In this document: in pieces, positions 1-8,967 of the stretch
Layout of the letters: each line of letters opens with the position of its first letter
Numbering within the stretch: position 1 is the stretch's first letter
Source of the DNA: an uncultured Alistipes sp.
GTDB lineage: Bacteria; Bacteroidota; Bacteroidia; Bacteroidales; Rikenellaceae
Assembly: GCA_910584485.1 (NCBI GenBank)
Contig: CAJUAV010000003.1
Coordinates: 1 to 64,000, forward strand
Direction of reading: 5' to 3'
Length of the DNA stretch: 64,000 nt
The notes under the pieces: generated by a model
What the model was told of the DNA's origin: nothing
Seen by the model: the letters and a program-made list of their open reading frames with translations, nothing else
The model's database searches: none
Made by a program: the position numbers and the translations under genes

Positions 1-410
1 TCGTTTCGTGCGGTTCGGATGAGCCTCGGGAGAGTCGTCTTTTCTTGCCCAAAAGTGAAGCGGGGGCTTGCGGAGGTTGCGGGCCACCCGAAAATCGCAC
101 GTACGTGCGGCGGGCCGAAGCCTCCCGCAGCGGAGGCCCGCATGTCGCGTCCGCATCATGCGTGCGCTCCGCAGGCTTCGACCCGAACCGGTTTGCGCGG
201 CTGCGCGGGGCCGGCCTTTCCTCGGAGCCGCAGCTTGCGAAGGGGCGCCCCGTGCGGGCCTAAAGCGGGGCGAAGCTGCGGCCCGCCGATCCCCAGGCGG
301 GATCGAACCCTGCGGCCTGCGGTGGCGCAAGAAGGCTTGCTGCGCGCATCCTGTCCCGATCGAAAGAAGGCCGCGTCGTAAGGGGTGCGAGTAACCCCTC
401 GGGCTGTACG
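1..410. repeat. Intergenic structured-repeat block 1
   Basis: No gene is supported here. Two family I elements are visible. The first is in reverse orientation: d hairpin GCAC-GTAC-GTGC at 97-108, c hairpin 110-141 (outer arms GCGGGCC/GGCCCGC), a segment 167-179 (CTCCGCAGGCTTC). The second is forward: a 230-242 (GCAGCTTGCGAAG), c 254-286 with right arm AAGCTGC at 273-279, and d GATCCC/GGGATC at 288-304. Open frames across the block are by-products of the repeat. Confidence 0.75.
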
Positions 411-587
411 CTACAAATTGATTTATAATCGTTTGCAAGCACATGCCGTGCAAAAAGTCACCGATCGGGTGACCGCGGTGCGGCGGGGAATAAATTAAAT
501 ATTTTTAAAATCAACAGTTCGTATTGTTGATTTTGACGATTCCTTTTTCGATAGTGATTTGTCGGCAGCGAAAATTTTCGAAATACT

Positions 588-618
588 TTTTTATGCGGAT
601 GAAATTTTTATATCTTTG
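588..618 (+). promoter_or_regulatory. Predicted promoter for the lipoprotein-susCD operon
   Basis: The sequence TATCTTTG at 611-618 matches the Bacteroidetes -7 consensus TAnnTTTG exactly. TTTT at 588-591 sits 19 nt upstream, where TTTG is expected. Transcription would begin near 625, leaving a leader of about 190 nt before the start codon at 815. Confidence 0.55.
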
Positions 619-708
619 TATTTCGGATCGGGGCCGAATTGTGCCGCGACGGTAACCTGCGGCAGCCCCCAAGGTCCGCAAATAACGGATAACCGACTGA
701 AAAACAAA

Positions 709-716
709 TATATTTG
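709..716 (+). promoter_or_regulatory. Second candidate -7 element (TATATTTG)
   Basis: A perfect TAnnTTTG match lies inside the long leader of the first gene, but no TTTG lies 19 nt upstream. It may be a second, weaker start site. The rest of the 411-814 gap is AT-rich leader with a GC-rich inverted segment near 750-775, and no other gene is visible there. Confidence 0.3.
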
Positions 717-814
717 ATTTCGGAGCAGCTTTTGGGCAAGAAATCGCAATGCGCGCGACGCGTTGCGCAATACGCAAGCAAACACCTTTTTACTTAACTT
801 AAAATTATCAGCCT

Positions 815-2323
815 ATGAAAAAGATGACATTCAAATCGAGGCTTTTCGGCAGCGTCTGCTGTCTGTCGGCCGCGTTGCTCGCAGTCTCCTGCGCGCAGGG
901 CGTCGACGACGAGACGTATTCGGCCGGCGTGACCAACCAGCAGTTGGCGTCGCCCGCAGCCGATGCGATCACCTTTTCGTACGTGACCGATGCGTCGGGC
1001 AACGAACAGGTGAAGGTCGAGTGGCCCGTGGCCATGGGTGCAGGCGGCTACGAATGCGCCGTCGAGAACGTCAACGACCCCGCCAACCCCGAAACGGTGG
1101 TGGACAACAAGGTGGTCGACGGATGTTCGCTGCTTTTCCCCTCGGCCGAAGACACGAACTATTCGGTGAGCGTCAAGACCCTCGGTAACGAGAAGCTCAA
1201 CAACACGGGCGCCGAATCGGCCACCGTGGTCGCCTTCTCGACGATGATCGACGGCGTGGCCGTGCCCGAAGGCACCGAGCTGGGAGCATTCATCTCGCAG
1301 TACATCGCCGACAACGCCGCCGATCTGGCCGCCAAGCGCGCCGCCGATCCCAACTTCGAGATCGCCTTCGACCTCGCGGCAGGCGCCACCTACGCCCTCG
1401 ACACGAAGGCCGATTTCGACATCCAGCCCACCCGTCTGCGCGGCAACATGGCCGATCGTCCCCAGGTGGTCATCGGCGAGAACGGCGGTCTGGTGACCGC
1501 TGCCGGTCTGAAGGTCAAGAACACCAACTTCGACGCCGCCGCCATGAAGCAGCGCGGTCTGATCACGATGAAGAAGGACCCCGACGAATCGATCGCCGGC
1601 CCGAACGGCTACGTCGTCGAGAAGCCGATCCGCCTCGAGGCGTGCTGGGTGAAGGAGCTGACCCGCTCGATCATCAACTGCGACGTGAGCGCCTACGGCG
1701 TGAAGGAGTTCCGCATCTCGGACTGCATCATCCAGCTCAACATGGACGGTTCGGACCAGTGGCTCACCTTCATCAACATGTGGCAGAACAAGGGCCGCTT
1801 CCTCGGTCAGGACGGCAAGTGCTGGTACGGCGCCGCCCTCAACACGATCGTCGTCAACTCGACCATCTACAACCGCTACGATCCTTCGAAGATGAAGGAC
1901 AAGGCCTATTTCATCCGCTTCGCCAACCAGGCGATCGACAAGGTCTTCGGCTCGTACAACGGCACGTTCGACATCAAGAACTCGACCCTCTGCCGCATGA
2001 TGCCCAACAAGGACTTCGGCAACAACATCGCCAACAAGCCCGCCTACGTCATCACCTTCTCGGAGAGCATCTTCTACGACACCTACCGCCTCCAGAAGGT
2101 AAAGCGCGGCGGTACCTACAACTGGTCGAAGAACTACATCTGGGGCGTCACCAAGTCGGTCGACGGCACCGACAAGAAGGAGATCGCCACCGAGGCCGAT
2201 CCCGGCTTCACGCGCGACAACCTCGACAAGGCGCTCGACTTCTCGCAGCCGAACGGCGGCGTGAACTTCACCCCCACGGGCGAGGCAGCCTCGGCCGGCG
2301 ACCCGCGCTGGATCAATCAGTAG
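815..2323 (+). CDS. DUF4957/DUF5123-like surface lipoprotein
   Basis: The 502-residue product has a lipoprotein signal with the lipid-attachment Cys at residue 26 (LLAVSC), followed by an acidic stretch (GVDDE) of the kind that sends Bacteroidetes lipoproteins to the cell surface. Residues about 45-150 look like an Ig/fibronectin-type domain. The rest resembles the beta-helical DUF4957/DUF5123 proteins often found beside susCD in pectin loci, and the C-terminus ends with the AGDPRW-type motif of that group. It lies 24 nt upstream of susC in the same operon. A glycan-binding or lyase-like role is plausible, but no catalytic residues can be assigned. Confidence 0.7.
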   Translation: MKKMTFKSRLFGSVCCLSAALLAVSCAQGVDDETYSAGVTNQQLASPAADAITFSYVTDASGNEQVKVEWPVAMGAGGYECAVENVNDPANPETVVDNKVVDGCSLLFPSAEDTNYSVSVKTLGNEKLNNTGAESATVVAFSTMIDGVAVPEGTELGAFISQYIADNAADLAAKRAADPNFEIAFDLAAGATYALDTKADFDIQPTRLRGNMADRPQVVIGENGGLVTAAGLKVKNTNFDAAAMKQRGLITMKKDPDESIAGPNGYVVEKPIRLEACWVKELTRSIINCDVSAYGVKEFRISDCIIQLNMDGSDQWLTFINMWQNKGRFLGQDGKCWYGAALNTIVVNSTIYNRYDPSKMKDKAYFIRFANQAIDKVFGSYNGTFDIKNSTLCRMMPNKDFGNNIANKPAYVITFSESIFYDTYRLQKVKRGGTYNWSKNYIWGVTKSVDGTDKKEIATEADPGFTRDNLDKALDFSQPNGGVNFTPTGEAASAGDPRWINQ

Positions 2324-2347
2324 TAACCAACAGAAACAACGAAAGAT

Positions 2348-5300
2348 ATGAAGAAAAATCTCATATTCCGTATTTGCCCGATCCTGGCGGCGCTCCTGCT
2401 CTGCGTCCTGCCGCTTTCGGCGCAGACACAGTATAAGGCGACCGTCGTCGACGAAGCGGGCCAGCCCGTCATCGGCGCCACGGCCGTCGTGAAGGGCACC
2501 TCGAACGGTACGACGACCGGCGTCGACGGTTCGTTCACGCTGAAAGTGCCCGCCAAGGCCATCGTACAGGTCTCGTTCCTCGGCTGCATCACCGAAGAGA
2601 TCGATAACCTCGCCCGGACGAAGATCGTCCTCAAGGAGGACAAGCAGCAGATCGAAGAGGTCGTCGTCGTCGGTTACGGCGCCCAGAAGAAGGCCCACCT
2701 GACGGGTGCCGTCTCGACGGTGCCCCTGGACGACATCCAGGACCTCGCTTCGGGCAACCTCGCCTCGACCCTCTCGGGTCTGGTGAACGGCGTTTCGGTC
2801 AGCGGCGGCGAGTCGCGTCCGGGCGAAGCGGCCCGCATCTACATCCGCGGCGCCAACGACCTCGGTACGCTCGGCGTCTCGACGCAGGAGCCCCTCTACG
2901 TCATCGACGGCTACATCTACCCGAACGACGTAAAGGTCGGCAACAGCTACCAGAACCTCGGCTCGGAGGCCTTCAACAACCTCGATCCCTCGATGATCGA
3001 GAACATCTCGGTCCTCAAGGACGCTGCGGCAGCCGTCTACGGCGCCCGCGCGGCCAACGGCGTCATCCTCGTGACGACCAGACGCGGCAAGCAGGGCGCG
3101 CCCCAGATCTCCTACAGCGGTACGATCGGTATCGCCGACACCTTCTCGCATCCCAAGATGCTGAACGCCTACCAGTACGGTAAGCTCTGGAACGCCGTGA
3201 CCGGCGCCGACCCCCTCGAGACGAACATCGACACGAAATTCGACCTCTTCCAGGCCGATGAGCTCGCTGCGATGCGCCATCTGAACTACGACCTGATCGA
3301 CAAGTACTGGTCGTCGGCCGTTACGCACAAGCACAGCCTGAACATCTCGGGCGCCACCGACAAGGCCAACTATTTCGCCGGCATATCCTATTTCAACCAG
3401 GACGGTAACCTCGGCAAGCTCGACTACGACCGCTGGACCTACCGCGCCGGCATCGACGTGAAGATCGGCAAGGGTCTGAAGGTCGGCATGCAGGTATCGG
3501 GCGACTACGGCGAGAAGAACTCGCCCTACATCAAGGTGGGCGGCTCGAACAGCGAGAAGGACTACAACACCCTGCTCACCCACCCGCGCTACATCCCCGA
3601 GTATGTCAACGGCTACGCCATGTCGACCTACGGCATCTCGAACGAGCAGAAGGGTCAGGATCAGGAGTACCACTTCGCCGAACTGCAGGGTCTGGGCGAC
3701 TACAAGCGCAACATGACCTCGAACATGAACATCGGCGTCAACATCGACTACGATTTCAGCCACCTCTGGAAGCCGCTGCGCGGTCTGACCGCACGCGCCT
3801 CCTACTCGAAATCGGTTTCGACCGACAAGACCAACGAGGTCGGTTCCTACTACCAGGTCTACAAGATGAAGATCCGCACCGGTAGCGGCGAGCACCTCTA
3901 CACCCCGATCCCGGGCCAGGAGGAGGCTTACGAAGAGCTCATCAACGACCGCACGAACTTCCAGCTCGGCAACAAGGGCGCCGTCGTTTCGAACGGTACG
4001 TCGGATGCTTCGCCCGGCTCGTACGGCCGCACGATGAACCGCGTGGACAACTACCAGCTCAACTTCACGCTCAACTACGCCCGCGATTTCGGCAAGCACC
4101 ACGTGGGCGCCATGTTCGCCATCGAGAAATCGGAGTCGGAGACCGAGTACCTCCAGGGTCTGGTGACCGACGTCTACGAATTCGGTACGGGCCAGGCCAA
4201 CTCGGTGGGTCCCAAGTCGGAGATGACGACCAACTTCACCCGCTACGAGGCCGGTTCGCTCTCCTACATCGGCCGCATCAACTACGCCTACGACGACAAG
4301 TACCTGCTCGAGCTGCTCGTCCGCTCGGACGCCTCGACCAAGTTCTCGCCCGACAACTACTGGGGCTACTTCCCCTCCGTTTCGCTCGGCTGGGTCATCT
4401 CGAAAGAGGGCTGGTTCGCCGATAACGTCAAGTGGATCGACTTCCTCAAGCTGCGCGCCTCGTTCGGTCTGACGGGCCGCGACAACACCACCGCATGGCA
4501 GTGGCAGCGCTTCTACGGCATGGACAAGGACAAGGGCGCCATCTTCGGCGAAGCCGCCAACTCGAGCGCGGGCTCGCACCTGGCCATGAACAAGAACAAC
4601 ACGGGCGTCAACCCCGACGCGCACTGGGACAAGTCCTACAAGGCCAACTTCGGTATCGACTGGAACATCCTCAACAACCGCCTCGGCTTCAACATCGACG
4701 GCTACTACCAGTGGGACCGCGAGATGCTCATGCCCTACAAGGCGTCGATCCCCGGCACCGTAGGTAACCAGTCGGCACACCAGAACCTCGCCGAAATGGA
4801 CAGCTGGGGCGTCGAGTTCTCGGCTACGTGGCGCGACAAGATCGGCAAGGATTTCTCCTACCGCATCGGCATCAACACGGGCTACACGGACAACAAGGTG
4901 CTGCTGATGGACTGGCAGACGGGCCAGGACTACATGCAGATCCGTCGCGGCAGCCGCACCGACATCGGTACGTGGGGTATGCAGTGCATCGGCATGTTCC
5001 GTTCGTTCCAGGAGATCGAGGAGTATTTCTCGGCCAACAACATCACCACCTACATGGGCATGCCCAAGGAGAACGTACGCCCCGGTATGCTCATCTATAA
5101 GGACGTGCGCACCTTCGACAGCAAGACGGGTACCTACACGGACGGCCCCGACGGCATCATCAGCGAGAAGGACGACCAGGTGCGTCTGTCGAACCGCGCG
5201 AACCCCTACGGCCTGACGGCCAACCTGAACGCCGAGTGGAAGGGTCTCTCGCTGACGGCCCAGATCTCCGCTTCGTGGGGCGGCTACTCGTTCGTGCCGA

Positions 5301-5719
5301 CCAAGGCCCTCAAGCCCTCGGGCAACCTCGAGTACACGAACATGCCTTCGTTCTGGAACCCCGACAACATGTTCGTCTACCAGGATATCCTCGACGCCAA
5401 CGGCGACGTGGTCGTAGCCCAGAACCGCGACGGCCACTACCCGAACCTCGCCTACTCGAACGTGAACGCCGTACAGTCGTCGTTCTGGCGCGTGAGCGGC
5501 ACCCGCGTGCGTCTGAACCGTCTGACGCTCGCCTACTCGCTGCCCAAAAAGTGGCTCAAGCCGCTCGGCATCGCAGCCGTCCGTCTGAATGTCACGGGTC
5601 AGAACCTCTTCGACTTCTACAACCCCTACCCCGACAAGTTCATGGATCCGATGTCGGGCAGCTACGGCTCCTATCCGACGCTGCGCAAGTTCACGGTCGG
5701 TCTTAACGTAACTTTCTAA
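2348..5719 (+). CDS. SusC-type TonB-dependent outer-membrane transporter
   Basis: The 1123-residue product has an ordinary signal peptide ending near AQT, a carboxypeptidase-D-like beta-sandwich (about residues 28-95), a TonB box (EEVVVVGYGAQ), a plug domain with the VLKDAAAAVYGARAANGVILVTT signature region and a long beta-barrel ending in aromatic VTF. It should import oligosaccharides across the outer membrane using TonB energy with its SusD partner, which begins 11 nt downstream. No STN domain is present, so it is not the type that signals through an anti-sigma factor. The substrate cannot be read from the sequence, though the neighbouring DUF4957-like protein makes pectin a reasonable guess. 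Confidence 0.95.
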   Translation: MKKNLIFRICPILAALLLCVLPLSAQTQYKATVVDEAGQPVIGATAVVKGTSNGTTTGVDGSFTLKVPAKAIVQVSFLGCITEEIDNLARTKIVLKEDKQQIEEVVVVGYGAQKKAHLTGAVSTVPLDDIQDLASGNLASTLSGLVNGVSVSGGESRPGEAARIYIRGANDLGTLGVSTQEPLYVIDGYIYPNDVKVGNSYQNLGSEAFNNLDPSMIENISVLKDAAAAVYGARAANGVILVTTRRGKQGAPQISYSGTIGIADTFSHPKMLNAYQYGKLWNAVTGADPLETNIDTKFDLFQADELAAMRHLNYDLIDKYWSSAVTHKHSLNISGATDKANYFAGISYFNQDGNLGKLDYDRWTYRAGIDVKIGKGLKVGMQVSGDYGEKNSPYIKVGGSNSEKDYNTLLTHPRYIPEYVNGYAMSTYGISNEQKGQDQEYHFAELQGLGDYKRNMTSNMNIGVNIDYDFSHLWKPLRGLTARASYSKSVSTDKTNEVGSYYQVYKMKIRTGSGEHLYTPIPGQEEAYEELINDRTNFQLGNKGAVVSNGTSDASPGSYGRTMNRVDNYQLNFTLNYARDFGKHHVGAMFAIEKSESETEYLQGLVTDVYEFGTGQANSVGPKSEMTTNFTRYEAGSLSYIGRINYAYDDKYLLELLVRSDASTKFSPDNYWGYFPSVSLGWVISKEGWFADNVKWIDFLKLRASFGLTGRDNTTAWQWQRFYGMDKDKGAIFGEAANSSAGSHLAMNKNNTGVNPDAHWDKSYKANFGIDWNILNNRLGFNIDGYYQWDREMLMPYKASIPGTVGNQSAHQNLAEMDSWGVEFSATWRDKIGKDFSYRIGINTGYTDNKVLLMDWQTGQDYMQIRRGSRTDIGTWGMQCIGMFRSFQEIEEYFSANNITTYMGMPKENVRPGMLIYKDVRTFDSKTGTYTDGPDGIISEKDDQVRLSNRANPYGLTANLNAEWKGLSLTAQISASWGGYSFVPTKALKPSGNLEYTNMPSFWNPDNMFVYQDILDANGDVVVAQNRDGHYPNLAYSNVNAVQSSFWRVSGTRVRLNRLTLAYSLPKKWLKPLGIAAVRLNVTGQNLFDFYNPYPDKFMDPMSGSYGSYPTLRKFTVGLNVTF

Positions 5720-5730
5720 TTCACGAACAC

Positions 5731-8079
5731 ATGAAACGTATCAATATCAAAATCGTCGGCTTCGCTCTCGCGGCCGTGTGCGGCCTCGCCTCGTGCAGCG
5801 ACGACTTCCTGAAGGAGAAGACGAACTTCGACCAGGCGAGCCCCGAAATCTACAACAACTACACGGGCTGTCTGGGCCGTTTGAGCGACTGCTACGCGCT
5901 CTGCCTGCCCGACCCGAACGGTTCGCCCAACTGGCAGTACACCAGCGTCGGCAAGTCGGACGACCTGTCGAAATGTACCGAGGAGTTCGCCGGTTTCGGC
6001 GTCTTCGTCGACCCGCTCAACGAGCTGAACACCATCTCGGGCATCAAGGAGCAGCCCGACTACTTCCAGGGCGCCGATGCGGCCAACGTGCGCAACAACG
6101 TCTGGGGTCTGATCCGCAACATCAACGATGCGATCCAGGGCATCGAGGGCGGTACGCTCTCGCGCGGCGAGAAGGACCAGCTCGTCGGCCAGCTCTATTT
6201 CCTGCGCGCATGGCGCTATTTCCTGCTGGTGAAGTGGTACGGCGGCGTGCCCATCATCACCGAGCCGCAGCCGATCGTTTCGGGCTCCGTGACGCCCCGT
6301 TCGAGCCTCGCGGAGTGCGTCAAGTTCATCCTCGACGACCTGAACAAGGCCGCCACGATGCTCGAGCCCTTCACGGGGTCGGGCCAGTGGCACGCGGGCG
6401 ACAACCACGGTCGCGTCACCAACGGTACGGCGCTCGCCCTCAAGGGCCGCGTGCTGACGTGGTGGTGCTCGCCGCTCTTCAACCGCGCGAACGATGAGCA
6501 GCGCTACCGCGACGCCTACGAGCAGATGGAGGCCGATCTGCAGAAGATCAACGCCTGCGGCTACAAGCTCTACGGCGACCACGGCGACGGCAACACGATC
6601 AAGGACTGGGCCAACATGTTCATGCTCGTCGGTGCGCAGAACACCGAAGGCGTCTTCTTCGCCCGCTTCAACAACATCAAGGACGGCGGCGTGCCCGACT
6701 ACCACCGCAACAACCCGTGGGAGCAGGCGATCCGCCCGTCGAACACGCTGGGCGGCGGCGGCATCGTGCCGTCGGCCACGATGGTCGACATCTTCCCGAT
6801 GCGCGACGGCGGCGTGAACGGCAAGACGGCTGCCGATTTCTACACGAAGCTGGCCGCCTCGACGCTCGAATACGACGAGGTGCACCCCTTCATGGACCGC
6901 GACCCGCGTTTCTACCGCACGTTCGGCTTCCCGGGCTTCGAGTGGACCTTCAGCGGCAACCCGATGGCCGAGGGTAAGAACATGAACCCCTACCAGGGCA
7001 GCGCCTACGAGCTCTGGAACTACATCTGGTACCTCGACAAGAGCCTCGTGGGCGACCACACCTCGTCGAACACCTATGCGGCCGACAACCTGCTCGACAA
7101 GGGCAAGGGGCTCTATCTGACGAAGCGCTCGACGGGCGACGTCTACGCCTACGACTACATCGACGTCGCCAACGGCGGCCAGGGCTTCCGCTACTCGCAG
7201 GCTTCGTACATGGAGATCCGCTACGCCGAGGTGCTGCTCAACCTCGCCGAGGTAGCCGCCGGTGCGGGCCGCATGGACCGCGCGGTCGAGCTGCTGGGCC
7301 AGATCCGCAAGCGCGCCGGCTACGTCGAGGCGAACAACTACGGCCTCACGCCCGCCGCGTCGTCCGACCAGGCGACCTGCATGGCGCAGGTGCTCTACGA
7401 GCGTCAGATCGAGCTCGCCTACGAGGGCAAGCGCTTCGACGACATGCGCCGCTGGCTCCTCTTCGACGGCGGTGTGAACTTCGCTTCGATCCCGGGCGCT
7501 CCGCAGACGTGGATCCTCACGGGCTGGGGCGGCAACACCTGCACGTGGCTCGGCTACAAGCCGCTCAACGGCAAACGTCGCGAGAACCTCGAGTTCCAGG
7601 TCAAGTCGACCGTCAACGACGGCGTCGGCGGCAAGGAGTGGAAGTCGTGGGACGACATGCCCGACCCGATCGCCAAGTTCGTCTTCGAGCACGGTACGTT
7701 CAACCCCGCGACGGGCGAGTACGACGCCTGGACGAAGGGCAAGACGTGGAACGACTACCGCTCGTGGCGTACGGGCTTCCGCGTGCAGCTCAACAAGCTC
7801 AACGTGAAGAACGGCAAGCTCGACCAGGCGCTGACCAAGCTCAAGGAGAATTTCTACGAGCCCTACCTGCAGCGCAAGCTGAAGCGAGGCGACGGCCTGA
7901 CGCCCGATCAGACGCTCGACGGCATGTACGTGACCTTCCTGCCGCGCTACTACCTGCTCGGTCTGACGAGCAACGCCCAGACGAAGAACCCGACGCTGTT
8001 GCAGACGATCGGCTGGGAGGACTACAACGGCGGCGCCGGCACGTTCGATCCCTTCGCATCGACCGCGGCGGCCGAATAA
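5731..8079 (+). CDS. SusD/RagB-type glycan-binding lipoprotein
   Basis: The 782-residue product has a lipoprotein signal with Cys at residue 22 followed by SDD, a surface-export signature. The alpha-helical TPR-like SusD fold is recognisable from FLRAWRYFLLVKWYGGVPI and the C-terminal RYAEVLLNLAEVAA and ERQIELAYEGKRFDDMRRW segments. It should sit on the outer membrane as the lid of the SusC channel and bind the incoming glycan. It is longer than the usual 500-650 residues, with extra sequence near the C-terminus. It is the last gene of the operon, with a strong terminator 25 nt after the stop. Confidence 0.95.
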   Translation: MKRINIKIVGFALAAVCGLASCSDDFLKEKTNFDQASPEIYNNYTGCLGRLSDCYALCLPDPNGSPNWQYTSVGKSDDLSKCTEEFAGFGVFVDPLNELNTISGIKEQPDYFQGADAANVRNNVWGLIRNINDAIQGIEGGTLSRGEKDQLVGQLYFLRAWRYFLLVKWYGGVPIITEPQPIVSGSVTPRSSLAECVKFILDDLNKAATMLEPFTGSGQWHAGDNHGRVTNGTALALKGRVLTWWCSPLFNRANDEQRYRDAYEQMEADLQKINACGYKLYGDHGDGNTIKDWANMFMLVGAQNTEGVFFARFNNIKDGGVPDYHRNNPWEQAIRPSNTLGGGGIVPSATMVDIFPMRDGGVNGKTAADFYTKLAASTLEYDEVHPFMDRDPRFYRTFGFPGFEWTFSGNPMAEGKNMNPYQGSAYELWNYIWYLDKSLVGDHTSSNTYAADNLLDKGKGLYLTKRSTGDVYAYDYIDVANGGQGFRYSQASYMEIRYAEVLLNLAEVAAGAGRMDRAVELLGQIRKRAGYVEANNYGLTPAASSDQATCMAQVLYERQIELAYEGKRFDDMRRWLLFDGGVNFASIPGAPQTWILTGWGGNTCTWLGYKPLNGKRRENLEFQVKSTVNDGVGGKEWKSWDDMPDPIAKFVFEHGTFNPATGEYDAWTKGKTWNDYRSWRTGFRVQLNKLNVKNGKLDQALTKLKENFYEPYLQRKLKRGDGLTPDQTLDGMYVTFLPRYYLLGLTSNAQTKNPTLLQTIGWEDYNGGAGTFDPFASTAAAE

Positions 8080-8104
8080 CCCGTCGATCCGATCATTCGG
8101 TACG

Positions 8105-8141
8105 CGGGCCGCTCCTTCGGGGGCGGCCCGTTGCCGTTTTT
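8105..8141 (+). terminator. Rho-independent terminator after susD
   Basis: An 11-bp GC-rich stem (8105-8115 with 8120-8130, one G-T pair) closed by a TTCG tetraloop is followed by a T run at 8137-8141. Confidence 0.85.
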
Positions 8142-8210
8142 CGGGAGAAGCCGCGGGGCGGGGCGGGCTGGGTTGCGGGGCGGCGGTTTTCGGGAGAAGC
8201 CGCGGGGCGG
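8138..8210. repeat. Short direct repeat, two 24-bp copies
   Basis: Identical 24-bp copies lie at 8138-8161 and 8187-8210, 49 bp apart, straight after the susD terminator. They begin with TTTTCGGGAGAAGCC. They do not belong to the a-c-d hairpin family. Confidence 0.7.
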
Positions 8211-8244
8211 AGAACGTCTCCCGGCTGCGGACAGCGCGAAAATC

Positions 8245-8320
8245 GCACGCCAGTGCGGCGGGCCGAAGCCTCCCGCAGCGGAGGCCCGCATCGGTCGAGT
8301 GCGTGCGCTCCGCAGGCTTC
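8245..8320 (-). repeat. Structured repeat element, family I (reverse)
   Basis: Read on the minus strand, the element has segment a at 8308-8320, the c hairpin at 8258-8289 and the d hairpin GCAC-GCCA-GTGC at 8245-8256. The a segment is complementary to the two arms of c taken together. It fills most of the gap between susD and the next small gene. Confidence 0.8.
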
Positions 8321-8407
8321 GACCCGAACCGGTTTCGCGACGCCCCCCCATTCACTTTCGGGCAAGGAAACCCGCCCCGCGGCACGAAAGATGCACCGCA
8401 CAGGGTG

Positions 8408-8887
8408 ATGAAGCATCCGGTCGAATCCCCACGGCGGCGCCTCGCGGCGAAGCTGCTTGCGGCGGCGGTCGCGGTCCGACGGGCGGAAGCCGCTCCGACA
8501 AGGGTCGCGGTGCCGTCCCTCCTCGCCGTGGCGGCGGCCTTCGCGCTCCTGCTGACGGCCGCGGCGCAACAGCCCGACAAGCTGCGGCTCGACCTCCCCG
8601 ACTCGCTGTCGCTGCGGCTGCACGGGCTCGACTCGCTGCCGCGGCCCGCGGGCGACCTCCGGATGCAGGCGCCGCCGGTCTCGTGGCGGCCGCCCCTTAT
8701 CGAACCCCTGTTCCCCTCGATCCGCATCGACCGCAGCGGACGCCCGACGCGCATCTACGTCATCAACAACATCATCCTCCAGGTCGGCGGCTACGTGAAC
8801 GTCACCAACGGCCAGGCCTGGATCTGGAGCCCCTATCCGAACGGCTACCTCGACGCCCGCACCCTTTCGTTCCCGATGCCGCGCTGA
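8408..8887 (+). CDS. Small secreted protein of unknown function
   Basis: I do not recognise this 159-residue protein. It has a basic N-terminus followed by a hydrophobic signal-like segment (SLLAVAAAFALLLTAAAQ), a leucine/aspartate-rich stretch and a conserved-looking tail containing RPTRIYVINN, a run of small hydrophobics, and GYLDARTLSFPMPR. The chosen ATG lies just after a repeat element. A GTG at 8510 would give a more typical signal peptide and is a serious alternative start. It stands alone between the susD terminator and the porin promoter. Codon use matches the neighbours, so it is probably real. Confidence 0.6.
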   Translation: MKHPVESPRRRLAAKLLAAAVAVRRAEAAPTRVAVPSLLAVAAAFALLLTAAAQQPDKLRLDLPDSLSLRLHGLDSLPRPAGDLRMQAPPVSWRPPLIEPLFPSIRIDRSGRPTRIYVINNIILQVGGYVNVTNGQAWIWSPYPNGYLDARTLSFPMPR

Positions 8888-8902
8888 CGCCGCGCAGAGC
8901 GG

Positions 8903-8933
8903 TTGTACGCCTGCCCGATTTTTCGTATCTTCG
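8903..8933 (+). promoter_or_regulatory. Predicted promoter for the porin gene
   Basis: TATCTTCG at 8926-8933 is close to TAnnTTTG, with TTGT at 8903-8906 at the -33 spacing. The start codon of the porin is 35 nt downstream. Confidence 0.45.
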
Positions 8934-8967
8934 CCGCGCAAGATCCACCCACTCAAATCGGATACCC

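Noticed and set aside
794..5437. Very long open frame on the minus strand opposite susC and its upstream gene
   Set aside because: It is antisense to two clear genes. GC-rich codon bias removes stops from this frame, and the product is Val/Asp/Arg-rich with no recognisable domain. The same applies to other long antisense frames, for example 34018-38919 and 44796-50150.
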